A stretch of DNA of 64,000 nt. Origin: Mucilaginibacter roseus. Its GTDB lineage: Bacteria; Bacteroidota; Bacteroidia; Sphingobacteriales; Sphingobacteriaceae. Below the pieces are notes generated by a model, which saw only the letters and a list, made by a program, of their open reading frames with translations, ran no database searches and was not told the DNA's origin. This document shows, one piece after another, positions 6,707 to 16,270 of this stretch. Both the position numbers and the translations under genes were made by a program. The DNA is taken from assembly GCF_021215455.1 (NCBI RefSeq), contig NZ_JAJPWV010000001.1:310001-374000 (forward strand), given 5' to 3'. The stretch's first letter is position 1. Every line of letters starts with the position of its first letter.

Positions 6707-9445
6707 TTATTTGAATATGCTTTGCGCTTTTTTTAATGTTTTTTCCAGATCGATGCCCTTTCCTAAGGCGCCTTTAAACAGATCGCCGGTTTCCTTAAGC
6801 CGGTCTGTAGTATTGTTAATATGAAAATCGCGCATAGTTAATCCCGGCTTAACTTCATCCCAGGTAAGCGGCATTGACACGGTTGCGCCAGGTTTGGGCC
6901 GAAGCGAGTAGGGGCAGGCGATGGTTGCGCCCGGCCTGTTCTGTAAAAAATCAAGATACATTTTACCTTTTCGCTTACTTATTATGCGCTCCAAACTGGT
7001 ATATTCCGGTATCTGCTCATGCACCAGTTGAACTATTAGCTTGGCAAACATTTGGGTTTGGTCGTAATCATATTTAGCGCCCATGGGTATGTAGATATGG
7101 ATACCCGTAGAGCCTGAGGTCTTAGGAAAAGATGGCACGCCGATCGCGTCCAATACTTTGCGTACTTCCTGCGAGGCTTCTATCACCTGGTCAAACGTGT
7201 TCTTATCCGGGTCAAGGTCTATCACGCAATAGTCCGGGTTGTCGGGCGATTGCGCGCGACTAAACCACGGGTTCATTTCTATACACCCAAGCGAGGCCAT
7301 CCATAGCAGGTACGATTCATCAGAGCCAACCAAATACTCCTTATGCTCGCCATCGCTTGTAGTGTAAGGGAAGGTTTTGGTTATCCAATCAGGTGCTTTG
7401 CCCTTCACGTCCTTTTGATAAAAACTTTTGCCATGTATACCATTCGGAAAACGGTTGAGCGACATTGGCCTGTCTATCAAATAGGGTAATATATATTCTG
7501 CTACGCGATAATAATAGTTAAACATATCGCGCTTGGTGATGCCGTCCTCGGGCCAGTATACTTTGCTCAGGTGAGTAAATTTAATATCGTGCCCGCAAAT
7601 TTTGCGCACCTGTGTTTCGTCTTTCGGGTTGAGCAGCGTTTTGCGTTCTTTATCCTTTGGCGGTTTTATGGCCTTATGCGATGAGGCTTTAGGTTCGTTC
7701 TCCGCTTCATCAACGGTGTCTTTAGTATCCTGCGGAGTTTCAAGCACTACATCCTTAGCTTTTTTATCAACCCGCATGCCTTTAAAGGATGCCTGCCTGA
7801 AAACACCATCGCTGGTAACTTCAGCAAAGTTTATTTCGCAAACCAGTTCGGGCTTTAACCAGGTTGGCTTGGCACCCATACGCTGGGGCCTGAAGCGTGA
7901 CGGTTTATCTACATCCGGCTCTACATCAAACGGAACTTTGTCTGTAATCAGCGGTTTAAACTGTTCCATCATTTCTTTTTGCAGCTTGTCCGAAAAACCG
8001 GTGCCTACCTTGCCCGCGTAACGCAGTGTTTTGCCATCATAAACCCCTAATATTAGCGCGCTGAATGCTTTGGATGTACCTGCGTTTTTGGTGAAGCCGG
8101 CTATAACCACTTCCTGGCGGCGTTGTACTTTTATTTTAAGCCATTCTTTTGAGCGAAGATCGGATGTGTAAACGCTGCTTGCTTTTTTTGCTATGATGCC
8201 TTCCAGACCAATTTTTTCGGCCGCCTCAAAAAATTCGACACCGTTGGCTGCGAACGATTTGCTTTGGCGGATGCGGTCATCATCCGCCGGAATAACGGAT
8301 TGCAGGATAGCCAATCGCTGTTCCAACGGTAATTGAGTTAAATCTTTACCCTCATACCACAGTATATCAAACACATAATATACCAGGTTGCCATCCGCCT
8401 CGCTGCGCCAGTTTTGCAGCGCGCCAAAGTCCGAAGTACCCTTATCGTTCAACACCACAATCTCCCCGTCAATCACCGCGTTAATCTTCCAATCCTTTAA
8501 AAGGGTATTTATAGGGTAATACTTATCAAACGGAATATTATTGCGCGAAATCAGCTCGGCGCTGTTCTTGTCAATTACCGCTATAGCCCGGTAACCATCC
8601 CATTTTACTTCATAAAGCCAATCCGGGTCGTCAAAAGGTTCGTCAACCAAAGTAGCTTTCATGGGTTTTATTTTGGTGGGAGCCTTTGCTTTGGGTGCCG
8701 ATTTTAACAGGTCGTCAACATTCAGGTCAGGCTTTTCGCTTTCATGAGTTTCTTTCTCCAACTTGTCATCAGCCATGGCAGGTTGTTGTTTTTTTGCTGC
8801 CGATTTTTTCGATGCTTTTTTGGGCTTTTCTAAATCTTCTTCATGACCGTTCTGCCAAACCTTTTCGCTGGTTTTCTCCATGGCCGCAATGGTTTTGCCG
8901 GACAATACTGATTTATCGAGCTTGGTAATGTCCTTTTTTGAAGCGAATTCATCTTTGTGTTTGATAAGCAGCCACCCGTTTTCGCCCATACCATGTGTTT
9001 TTACCAGCGCAAATTCTCCTTGTAATTTTTCACCATGCAGGCGTATTTTTAATGAGCCTTCTTTTAGTTGCTTGAGTAAATGTTTTTCTTGCGCTTTCTT
9101 TCCTTTAATTTCTTCTATAGGCTCATAGGTGCCCTCATCCCAAACTATAACAGTGCCACCACCGTATTCGCCCTTTGGGATAATGCCTTCAAAATTGCGG
9201 TAATCAAAGGGGTGGTCCTCAACCATCATGGCCAGCCGTTTGTTTTGCGGGTCGGTTGACGGGCCTTTCGGTACCGCCCAGCTTTTGAGCACGCCATCCA
9301 TCTCCAACCTGAAATCGTAATGCAAGCGACTGGCGTCGTGCTTTTGTATCACAAACATCAGGTGGTTCTTGTCCTTACTGCGGCCGGCTTTCGGCTCGGA
9401 GGTTTTATTAAAGTCGCGTTTCTTTTCGTACTCTTTAAGGCTCAT
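6707..9445 (-). CDS. ligD: Multifunctional DNA ligase D (phosphoesterase-ligase-polymerase)
   Basis: ATP-dependent enzyme of bacterial non-homologous end joining. The 912 residues, counted from ATG 9445, carry three domains in the Pseudomonas order. First is an N-terminal 3'-phosphoesterase (about 10-160) with FVIQKHDASRLHYDFRLE and WAVPKGPS. Next comes a lysine-rich linker, then the ATP-dependent ligase (about 255-560) with nucleotidyl-accepting Lys281 in EVKWDGYR and the later block EGIIAKKASSVYTSDLRS. Last is a C-terminal AEP-type primase-polymerase (about 620-912) with VYWPEDGITKRD, the metal motif VIDLDPD and RPGATIACPYSLRPKPG. The upstream in-frame ATG at 9559 would add 38 unrelated residues, while ATG 9445 has an AAAGG ribosome-binding site and begins with the normal sequence MSLKEYEKKRDF. 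No Ku gene is visible in the window. Confidence 0.95.
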   Translation of the reverse strand: MSLKEYEKKRDFNKTSEPKAGRSKDKNHLMFVIQKHDASRLHYDFRLEMDGVLKSWAVPKGPSTDPQNKRLAMMVEDHPFDYRNFEGIIPKGEYGGGTVIVWDEGTYEPIEEIKGKKAQEKHLLKQLKEGSLKIRLHGEKLQGEFALVKTHGMGENGWLLIKHKDEFASKKDITKLDKSVLSGKTIAAMEKTSEKVWQNGHEEDLEKPKKASKKSAAKKQQPAMADDKLEKETHESEKPDLNVDDLLKSAPKAKAPTKIKPMKATLVDEPFDDPDWLYEVKWDGYRAIAVIDKNSAELISRNNIPFDKYYPINTLLKDWKINAVIDGEIVVLNDKGTSDFGALQNWRSEADGNLVYYVFDILWYEGKDLTQLPLEQRLAILQSVIPADDDRIRQSKSFAANGVEFFEAAEKIGLEGIIAKKASSVYTSDLRSKEWLKIKVQRRQEVVIAGFTKNAGTSKAFSALILGVYDGKTLRYAGKVGTGFSDKLQKEMMEQFKPLITDKVPFDVEPDVDKPSRFRPQRMGAKPTWLKPELVCEINFAEVTSDGVFRQASFKGMRVDKKAKDVVLETPQDTKDTVDEAENEPKASSHKAIKPPKDKERKTLLNPKDETQVRKICGHDIKFTHLSKVYWPEDGITKRDMFNYYYRVAEYILPYLIDRPMSLNRFPNGIHGKSFYQKDVKGKAPDWITKTFPYTTSDGEHKEYLVGSDESYLLWMASLGCIEMNPWFSRAQSPDNPDYCVIDLDPDKNTFDQVIEASQEVRKVLDAIGVPSFPKTSGSTGIHIYIPMGAKYDYDQTQMFAKLIVQLVHEQIPEYTSLERIISKRKGKMYLDFLQNRPGATIACPYSLRPKPGATVSMPLTWDEVKPGLTMRDFHINNTTDRLKETGDLFKGALGKGIDLEKTLKKAQSIFK

Positions 9446-9550
9446 GTTTTTTACCTTTAATTGAATGTTTTTATTAACAATTAAAAGAGCAGCAGGTTTT
9501 AAAGCTGATGTATAAACACGTATAAGCCTTAGCAAATTTTTGTAAAACAA

Positions 9551-9577
9551 AAAAGCCATGGCTTAACCATGGCTTTT
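9551..9577 (-). terminator. Terminator of the small membrane-protein gene
   Basis: AAAAGCCATGG and CCATGGCTTTT form a perfect 11-bp inverted repeat around CTTAA, followed by a T tract on the minus strand. It separates the gene at 9596-9835 from ligD, so ligD needs its own promoter in 9446-9550. Confidence 0.8.
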
Positions 9578-9595
9578 GCTTAATGTCGATAATTA

Positions 9596-9835
9596 TCAGG
9601 GAGCCTGAAACACCGACGGCAGCTGTGAAAGTTTGAACAGTATTAAAGCAAGAGCACAGAAGCAACCCAAGCCAAGATAAAGCTGATAGTTTTTTCGGGC
9701 GCTGATTATTTCTGCTACTTTTCCTGAACCAACTCTGGCATTAAACCTTTGATAATGCCTGAACGCAAGTACCAGTAACGTTACCGGTATTAAAAAGGAT
9801 AAATAAAACATCGCACTGTTCTTTAGGGTAATCAA
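9596..9835 (-). CDS. Small membrane protein, two predicted helices
   Basis: A 79-residue product of unknown function. Two hydrophobic segments (AMFYLSFLIPVTLLVLAF, about 8-25, and LYLGLGCFCALALILFKL, about 52-69) are separated by a basic loop (RHYQRFNARVGSGKVAEI). This predicts a hairpin in the inner membrane. A strong terminator follows it, which supports a real short transcription unit. No family can be named. Confidence 0.6.
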   Translation of the reverse strand: MITLKNSAMFYLSFLIPVTLLVLAFRHYQRFNARVGSGKVAEIISARKNYQLYLGLGCFCALALILFKLSQLPSVFQAP

Positions 9836-10015
9836 TTATGAACAGAAAATGCAACTTGTATGCCAGTGCTTTATTTGATTACGCTATTGTATGTTTATAC
9901 AAGCCCACCAATCCGCTTTGTAACTGGCGCCTGCAGTGCTTGTACTATGTAACGATGTAATAGCTTTAGTTTTAAATAGGCTTAAATGCTTATTTTTGAC
10001 CACTTTTTCCTATTA

Positions 10016-11980
10016 ATGCAAGCAATTGGTGCTATACGGTATTTGTTGACCCGGTGTATTGGCCTGGCCGTGCTGGTTATTTCTTCACTTGAAGTTTTTG
10101 CCAATAGTACCCCCAAAACCGTAGACGATTACGAAAAGCTTGTAATTCAGTATAGGTTTTCTGTTCCTGATTCGGGGATTTTTTACGCCAAAAAGGGGCT
10201 TGAGCTTAGCAAACAATTAAACAATAAAAAGGGCGAGGCCGTAATGCTCACGCACTGGGGCATTATTGATGAAAACCAAGGGCGCTTTTCTGCCGCGCGG
10301 CAAAAATATCTGAAAGCCATTGAGCTTTATAAGCAGATTAACAGTGATGAAGGCATTGCCGGCGAAATAATCAGGCTGGGCGTGGTAGAGATGCGCCAGG
10401 GAAACTTTGATAAGGCTACCGGCTATTTTTTCAGGGCCTTGCGTATGCACGAAAGGAACGATAGCCAACCCGGTATTATGGAGGCTAACGTTACGCTTGC
10501 TGAAGCTTACATGGGCCAGTCTGAGTACGATATCGCGCTTAGCTATTTAAAAACTGCCGAAACCATTTCCAAGACCCTTCCGCTAAGTGGCGTTACGCTC
10601 TACATTTATAATAATTACGGTGTGGTTTACACGCAAATAGGCGAAATAAAAAAGGCAATCAGTTATTACGAAAAAGGCATAGCGCTCAGTAACGTACCGC
10701 AATACGCGGGGCTGAACGTAACCTTGCTCAACGGCCTTGGTATGGCCTATGCCAAGGCGGGTAATACGGCTAAGGCAGCACAAATACAGCTAACATCCTT
10801 AGCGCGTGCGCGGCGGATAAAAAACTACCTGCGGGAATTGCAAACGCTAAACGGGCTTGCCGATACTTATAAGCAAAAAGATGCCAATAAAGCGTTGTTA
10901 TATCTACAGCAAGCCGTAACCCTGGCCTACCAAAAAAAAGCAAGTAAGGTAGCTATTGAAACCTTGCAGCGTATGGCCGCCATCTATCAGCAACAGGGCA
11001 ACTACAAGGCCGCCTTTGATGTAAGCAGGCGCGAGCGCGCTTTAAGCGACAGCCTTTTCAGTTTAGCCCGTGCCACAGAGGTAGCTAATCTTCAAGCCAG
11101 TTATGACCTGCAACGAAGCCGCGCCAGTGTCGAAAAATTGAAATACGTAAATACAGAGCAACGCTTTGAGCAGAAAGTAGTTGTTTTTATTGCGATTGCA
11201 GTGATTACTATATTAATTATTGTAGTGGTTTTTTATGCCCGGATACGCGCCTACAACAAGCAATTGCAGCAACTGAATGCAGACCTGACTGCAAGTAACC
11301 AAAGTAAAGATAAACTGTTCTCCGTTTTAGGGCATGATCTGCGTGCACCGCTGGCCACATTAAAAAACTTTTTATCGTTACTTGAGGATGACGACCTTAC
11401 CGCGTCTGAGCGTAAGCAGGTAGTTACGGAATTGCAGCACAATTGCGATTCATCATTAGATGTGCTGAACAAATTATTGCGCTGGGGGCAATTGCAGCTA
11501 AAAGGAAAACAAGTAAACCCGGTAAGTTTTGATCCCGCTGAGATTGTTGGACAGAACATACGCTTGTTTAAAAATGCCGCTGCGGAAAAGCAGATCATCA
11601 TTAACACTAAAATTGCGCTTGGCATAACTTTGTATGGCGATGCCGATCAGTTTGATTTTATTATCCGCAACCTGCTCTCAAACGCTATAAAGTTTACCGG
11701 CACCGGGGGGTATATTATGGTGGGATGCATAGCAGGTGCGGCAGAGGGCGAACTGGAGTTTTATGTAAAGGATAATGGCGTTGGTATGCCTGCCGAGCAG
11801 GCCGCGCAGGTTTTTAAACGCATAAATACCAGCCAGCGCGGCACACATGGTGAAAAAGGGACCGGCCTGGGTTTAATGCTTTCGCATGAGTTTGTGCTGG
11901 CAAACAATGGTACTATCAGTGTAAGCAGCGAGCTCGGCAAAGGCACCAGCTTTACTTTTACATTCGGTTATGCGCTTTAA
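10016..11980 (+). CDS. TPR-repeat sensor histidine kinase
   Basis: A 654-residue sensor kinase, counted from ATG 10016, which begins a clear export signal (IGLAVLVISSLEVFANS); the ATG at 9986 only adds ten residues ahead of it. The periplasmic half consists of tetratricopeptide repeats (about 40-330, such as GEAVMLTHWGIIDENQGRF and ALSYLKTAETISK). A single membrane helix follows (VVVFIAIAVITILIIVVVFY), then a short coiled coil and the kinase core. The core has an H-box FSVLGHDLRAPLATLKNF with His440, an N-box NLLSNAIKFT, a G1 box DNGVGM and a G2 box GTGLGLML. The H-box reads HDLRAP rather than HELRTP, which is common in this Bacteroidota group. No receiver gene is adjacent; the partner regulator is unknown. 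Confidence 0.9.
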   Translation: MQAIGAIRYLLTRCIGLAVLVISSLEVFANSTPKTVDDYEKLVIQYRFSVPDSGIFYAKKGLELSKQLNNKKGEAVMLTHWGIIDENQGRFSAARQKYLKAIELYKQINSDEGIAGEIIRLGVVEMRQGNFDKATGYFFRALRMHERNDSQPGIMEANVTLAEAYMGQSEYDIALSYLKTAETISKTLPLSGVTLYIYNNYGVVYTQIGEIKKAISYYEKGIALSNVPQYAGLNVTLLNGLGMAYAKAGNTAKAAQIQLTSLARARRIKNYLRELQTLNGLADTYKQKDANKALLYLQQAVTLAYQKKASKVAIETLQRMAAIYQQQGNYKAAFDVSRRERALSDSLFSLARATEVANLQASYDLQRSRASVEKLKYVNTEQRFEQKVVVFIAIAVITILIIVVVFYARIRAYNKQLQQLNADLTASNQSKDKLFSVLGHDLRAPLATLKNFLSLLEDDDLTASERKQVVTELQHNCDSSLDVLNKLLRWGQLQLKGKQVNPVSFDPAEIVGQNIRLFKNAAAEKQIIINTKIALGITLYGDADQFDFIIRNLLSNAIKFTGTGGYIMVGCIAGAAEGELEFYVKDNGVGMPAEQAAQVFKRINTSQRGTHGEKGTGLGLMLSHEFVLANNGTISVSSELGKGTSFTFTFGYAL

Positions 11981-11990
11981 ATAACCGTTA

Positions 11991-13568
11991 TCACAAGTAC
12001 TTCAGCTTTTCCTCTTCCAGGTCCAGAAATAACAAATGCTTGCGTATCACTTCCTCAGTTATGGCAAAAGTTTCGAGGTTGCGTTTTATGAGCCAGTTGC
12101 GTTGCTGCTCCAGTATTTCGCTGTACACATCTTTAGTTTCATCGGGCATGTCAGCGGTGGCTGGTTCCTCACTGTTAAGCCGCCATTTTTGCGCCATTTG
12201 CTGCAGCGCCGGATTGTCTTTTAATCCGCCAGGATATTTTTCTTCAAGATGTTTTAACGCAAGTTTATTTAACTGCTTGCGTAGCTTGGCATACATTTTC
12301 TCTTCGGGTAGCTTTTCGTCCGGGTCTGTTGGTAGTCCTATTTTACGTATAAGCAAAGGCAGTGTGAGGCCCTGCAAAAGCAGCGTAGTAAGTATTACGA
12401 TGAAGGTGATAAATAGAATTAGATTTCGTTGCGGAAAAGGTACGCCTTCCTGTAAATGTGTTGGAATAGACAAAGCCGCTGCCAATGAAACCACGCCACG
12501 CATACCCGCCCAGCCCAATATCAACGGTGTGCGGAACCCGGGATGCCGGTCGTCTGCCACAGTGATGAAGTTACGGGCGATAAGCGTTACTACTACCGCC
12601 CCATAAGCGGCAATTATTCGGGTGATCACCAGTACACCGGTTATAAGCAGGCCGTAGCCAATAGCCGCTTTCATGCTCACGTTCCCCAACTCAGCGGTGA
12701 TCTGCGGCAGGTCGAGCCCGATAAGTAAAAATACCAGTCCGTTGAGTATAAAGCTCAGGCTTTCCCACACGTTACTACTTCGCAACCGGGCCGTGCTGCT
12801 TAAAAAACTATGCCTTCGGTAAGAGAGGAAAAGGCTGCCAGCCACTACGGCAAGCACACCGGAGCTATGGACTTCTTCCGCGCAGATGTAAATGCCATAA
12901 GGCGTTACCAGCGTAAGTATAATGTCCATATTGGCATCGGTAGGCAGAATTTTATGCACTTGCATTACGGCGTAGGCTATCAATATGCCGGTTACAATTC
13001 CGCCGATAACCATCCATACAAAAGATACTGCGGCTTCATGCCATACAAACTGCCCGGTGCCTACAGCTATAAACGCGAACCTGAATATAATGAGCGATGA
13101 AGCATCGTTGAGCAAGCTTTCGCCTTCTAATATCGAGGTCATCCGTTTAGGTACTTTTATAAATTTCAGGATAGCGGCGGTGCTCACGGCATCAGGCGGA
13201 GAAACAATGCCGCCTAACAAAAAGCCGAGGGCCAGCGTAAAGCCGGGTATCCAATAGTTGGCAACCCATGCTACCGAAAACGCGGTAAAGAAAACCACTA
13301 CAAAAGCAAAGCTGCTTATAATGCGCCGCCAGCGCCATAACTCCTTCCATGAGGTTTGCCACCCGGCTTCGTAAAGCAGCGGCGGCAGAAAGATGACGAA
13401 TATCAGTTCCGAATTAATATGTATTTGGGGGATGCCAGGTATGATGCTAAGGGCAAGTCCGGCCAACACTAACAGAACCGGGTAAGCCACCTTGATACGG
13501 TTAGCCAGCATAACAATTAAAACGATGGCAACGGCAAGCGATAGATAGAACGGAAAACTGTCTAACAT
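11991..13568 (-). CDS. Na+/H+ antiporter, CPA1 family
   Basis: A 525-residue inner-membrane exchanger that probably expels Na+ (or K+) in exchange for protons. About a dozen hydrophobic segments fill residues 1-415. Family signatures are FLPPLLYEAGWQTSWKEL, GGIVSPPDAVSTAAILKFI and EGESLLNDASSLIIFRFA, which holds the ND ion-binding pair of CPA1 carriers, plus GWAGMRGVVSLAAALSIP. The last roughly 110 residues form a charged cytoplasmic tail (TDPDEKLPEEKMYAKLRKQ onward) that often serves in regulation. It converges on the histidine kinase gene with only 10 bases between the stop codons and has no operon partner. Confidence 0.92.
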   Translation of the reverse strand: MLDSFPFYLSLAVAIVLIVMLANRIKVAYPVLLVLAGLALSIIPGIPQIHINSELIFVIFLPPLLYEAGWQTSWKELWRWRRIISSFAFVVVFFTAFSVAWVANYWIPGFTLALGFLLGGIVSPPDAVSTAAILKFIKVPKRMTSILEGESLLNDASSLIIFRFAFIAVGTGQFVWHEAAVSFVWMVIGGIVTGILIAYAVMQVHKILPTDANMDIILTLVTPYGIYICAEEVHSSGVLAVVAGSLFLSYRRHSFLSSTARLRSSNVWESLSFILNGLVFLLIGLDLPQITAELGNVSMKAAIGYGLLITGVLVITRIIAAYGAVVVTLIARNFITVADDRHPGFRTPLILGWAGMRGVVSLAAALSIPTHLQEGVPFPQRNLILFITFIVILTTLLLQGLTLPLLIRKIGLPTDPDEKLPEEKMYAKLRKQLNKLALKHLEEKYPGGLKDNPALQQMAQKWRLNSEEPATADMPDETKDVYSEILEQQRNWLIKRNLETFAITEEVIRKHLLFLDLEEEKLKYL

Positions 13569-13731
13569 AAAAATGAAAAAGCAGGTTAGTGAGTAAAGTT
13601 AAATTACTTTTTCAAATTCATATGCATAGTTGTACATAAACACTAAACGGTTACTGCAACCAAAAAGATACACGGCGATGTATCGTTATTATTGAACCGG
13701 CGTGCTTATTTTTAGCCTTATCACTTACGTT

Positions 13732-15093
13732 ATGAAAAAATATTTACTCATCATATTTGCCGCCTGTGCCGTTAATCAATTGCATGGGCAGTCTCCGGTT
13801 ATCATTCAAAAGGATGCCGAAATAGCGTCAATGGTAGCTGAGGTATCGGCAGACTCTATGAAAACTAATATAGCCAGGCTGGTAAGCTTTGGTACGCGCA
13901 ATACCCTTAGCAGCACCACCAACCCGCAAAGGGGGATAGGTGCCGCCCGAAACTGGATATTGAATAGGTTTAAAAGTTTTGCCACCGCTTCGGGCGGTAG
14001 GTTTACCGCCAGGTTTGATACCAGCACTTATAAACCCGATGGCAAACGTATTGACAGTACTGTTGTACTAACCAATGTGGTTGGCACCTTAAAGGGGACT
14101 GACCCGAATGACCGCCGTGTATTCGTGATCAGTGGGCACATGGATAATATGCGCAGTAATGTGATGGATCGCACCGGCATTGCACCCGGGGCAAATGATG
14201 ATGGCAGCGGTACCGCCGCGGTTATGGAGTGTGCCCGAATTATGAGCCGACACAAATTTCCCGCTACCATAATTTTTGTGGCCGTGTGCGGAGAGGAGCA
14301 AGGGCTGTTGGGTGCCGGGTTTATGGCAGCAAATGCCAAACGCGACAAATGGCAGATAGAAGCAGTGCTGAATAATGACATCATGGGTAGCAATAACAGT
14401 AACGAAACCAATATTATCAATAATACGCGTGTTCGTGTTTTTAGTGAGGGGTTATCTGCCTTTGAACTTACCGAGCAAAAGGCCGCAGCCATAAGAGCTA
14501 TGGGATTAGAGAATGATGGACCTTCGCGGCAATTGGCGCGTTATGTAAAGGAAGTAGGAGAGCGCTATGTAGATAACCTGGAAGTAGTTATGATATACCG
14601 CCCTGACCGTTTTTTACGTGGTGGTGATCACCTGCCTTACCAGCAACAAGGATATGCCGCCGTACGCATAACCGAGATGAACGAGAATTTTAATCATCAG
14701 CATCAGGACGTAAGGATGGAGAATGGCGTACAGTACGGGGATTTGCCTGAGTTTATGGATTATGAGTATCTGCGTAAGAATACGGCGATGAATTTGAGTA
14801 ATCTGGCCAATCTCGCCAAATCGCCGCTGGCACCGCAGGATGTTAGCATAGCAGTGGTAGCACTAAGCAATTCTACGGAGCTTAGCTGGAAAGCACCAGG
14901 AGGCAAGGTAGCCGGCTATTATGTTTTAATGCGCGAAACAACGAGCTCCGTATGGCAGAAAAAGATATTCACTGCTGATACCAGCATAAAGCTGCCATAT
15001 TCAAAGGATAATTATTTCTTCGCCGTTCAATCAGTAAGTGCTGCCGGTAACGAGGGCTTGCCGGTTGTGCCAACAGTAAGCCGAAAACGCTAA
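13732..15093 (+). CDS. Exported zinc aminopeptidase-like M28 peptidase
   Basis: A 453-residue exported hydrolase, counted from ATG 13732, which starts an ordinary signal peptide (KKYLLIIFAACAVNQLHGQ); the in-frame codon at 13702 only lengthens the N-terminus. Zinc ligands of clan MH/M28 are in place: the ISGHMDNM His, GANDDGSGTAAVME Asp, CGEEQGLLGAGF Glu pair, NNDIMGSN Asp and GGDHLPY His. The family removes N-terminal amino acids or dipeptides in the periplasm or outside the cell. The last roughly 85 residues (VSIAVVALSNSTELSWKAPGG onward) look like a fibronectin type III-like domain, suggesting surface or secreted deployment. The exact substrate is unknown. Confidence 0.9.
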   Translation: MKKYLLIIFAACAVNQLHGQSPVIIQKDAEIASMVAEVSADSMKTNIARLVSFGTRNTLSSTTNPQRGIGAARNWILNRFKSFATASGGRFTARFDTSTYKPDGKRIDSTVVLTNVVGTLKGTDPNDRRVFVISGHMDNMRSNVMDRTGIAPGANDDGSGTAAVMECARIMSRHKFPATIIFVAVCGEEQGLLGAGFMAANAKRDKWQIEAVLNNDIMGSNNSNETNIINNTRVRVFSEGLSAFELTEQKAAAIRAMGLENDGPSRQLARYVKEVGERYVDNLEVVMIYRPDRFLRGGDHLPYQQQGYAAVRITEMNENFNHQHQDVRMENGVQYGDLPEFMDYEYLRKNTAMNLSNLANLAKSPLAPQDVSIAVVALSNSTELSWKAPGGKVAGYYVLMRETTSSVWQKKIFTADTSIKLPYSKDNYFFAVQSVSAAGNEGLPVVPTVSRKR

Positions 15094-15144
15094 CCCAATT
15101 AAAACGATTGTAATTTTCAAGGTACGATTAAGGTGTCGATATCG

Positions 15145-15152
15145 TAGTTTTG
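15145..15152 (+). promoter_or_regulatory. Candidate -7 box for the HopJ-family gene
   Basis: TAGTTTTG fits TAnnTTTG, 52 bases upstream of ATG 15204. A -33 element at standard distance is not evident. Confidence 0.4.
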
Positions 15153-15203
15153 TAACACGAGTTGGGCGATTAGGGGATAACTCACCGAAGGTTTAAACAA
15201 ATA

Positions 15204-15545
15204 ATGAAAGATCAAATAGATACACTTTTGCTTAAAGCAAAACAAGATACCCTTGCATTTAGCGAGGTGCTTGAATTTATAGAAAAACACTATCAACATA
15301 CGCCAACCGCATTTAAAAATGGCGATGTTTATAACGAAGCTACACAGAACCAGGGTAGTGCCAAGGTGTTAGGTTTTGCGCAGCTCAATGAGCTAAATGC
15401 CGAGAATACTTTGCTTTTATTTGCAGAGCATTATCGTGCTGTATTGGCTGATCCCGAAGGTGAGGCGCATCAAAACATCAGGCAGTTTATGGCTCATGGC
15501 TGGGATGGTATCGCTTTTGAAGGCGAGCCGCTTGCCCAAAAGTAA
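15204..15545 (+). CDS. HopJ type III effector family protein
   Basis: A 113-residue soluble protein matching the HopJ family throughout: FSEVLEFIEKHYQHTPTAFK, NGDVYNEATQNQGSAKVLGF, LLLFAEHYR, HQNIRQFMAHGWDGIAF. The family was named from a Pseudomonas syringae effector but is widespread in free-living bacteria without type III secretion, and no secretion genes are visible here. A housekeeping or stress function is therefore more plausible, but unknown. It precedes a Crp-type regulator by 36 bases in the same direction, so the two may be co-transcribed. Confidence 0.8.
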   Translation: MKDQIDTLLLKAKQDTLAFSEVLEFIEKHYQHTPTAFKNGDVYNEATQNQGSAKVLGFAQLNELNAENTLLLFAEHYRAVLADPEGEAHQNIRQFMAHGWDGIAFEGEPLAQK

Positions 15546-15581
15546 CTCATTGCCATTTTAATTTTATAACGATCAATCGTC

Positions 15582-16166
15582 ATGTCATCCGGATTTAAAG
15601 AGTATATGAATACGCGTTCCATCAACTTTACCGACGAGGAGTTGAGTATGATAGTTGATGCGGCTACCGTGACTGTAGTTAAGAAGCGGCAGTTATTGCT
15701 TAGAGCAGGAGAGATATGTCGTTATAAAATTTTTGTGTTGACGGGTTTACTGAGGATGTATGGCATCGGTGCGGATGGCGAGGAACACATTATGCAATTT
15801 ACACCGGCCATGGCCTGGATAACGGATGGCGAAAGTTATAACAACCGTATACCATCCAACTACAACATCGAGGCGCTCGAGGATAGCCACGTGATGCTAT
15901 GGACCAAGGAAAGCTTTGAGGAATTAGTGAAGGCTATACCTTCGCTTAAACGCTTTTCTGATAATTTGATAACGCAATACCTAAATGTTAGCCGCAACCG
16001 GCTCTATAAAACCATCAGCGCCACGCCTGAAGAAAAGTATAACTACTTTTTAGAGAATTATCCCGGCATCCTCAACAAAGTACCCTTGCGTATGGTGGCA
16101 TCATACATCGGTGTTTCACTTAAAACACTGAGCCGCATAAGGCAAGCGCAACTACAGCGTGTTTAA
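15582..16166 (+). CDS. Crp/Fnr-family transcriptional regulator
   Basis: A 194-residue regulator with an N-terminal cyclic-nucleotide-binding-like beta barrel (about 15-125; KKRQLLLRAGEICRYKIFVL, GADGEEHIMQF). A long dimer helix follows, then a C-terminal helix-turn-helix (VASYIGVSLKTLSRIRQ, about 170-187). The phosphate-binding cassette of true cAMP receptors (RxA) is not recognisable, so the ligand is unknown. Many Bacteroidota members of this group act beside redox or detoxification enzymes. The next gene downstream is an NAD(P)-dependent epimerase-like enzyme, a plausible target. Confidence 0.87.
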   Translation: MSSGFKEYMNTRSINFTDEELSMIVDAATVTVVKKRQLLLRAGEICRYKIFVLTGLLRMYGIGADGEEHIMQFTPAMAWITDGESYNNRIPSNYNIEALEDSHVMLWTKESFEELVKAIPSLKRFSDNLITQYLNVSRNRLYKTISATPEEKYNYFLENYPGILNKVPLRMVASYIGVSLKTLSRIRQAQLQRV

Positions 16167-16270
16167 AACAGCGTCAAATGTCCTTTTTAAGGGCGTGGGC
16201 GTTATGCAGTTTTGTGTTGAATAAAGGAGGCTTGCATAAAGCCTTAATCATTAAACATAAAATTAAAACT

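Noticed and set aside
6874..9128. Several plus-strand open frames inside the ligD region
   Set aside because: They are antisense shadows of the ligD coding sequence, which shows three complete domains; the plus-strand products have no domain or start signal.
12036..13257. Plus-strand open frames opposite the Na+/H+ antiporter
   Set aside because: Shadows of a clearly conserved transporter on the minus strand.
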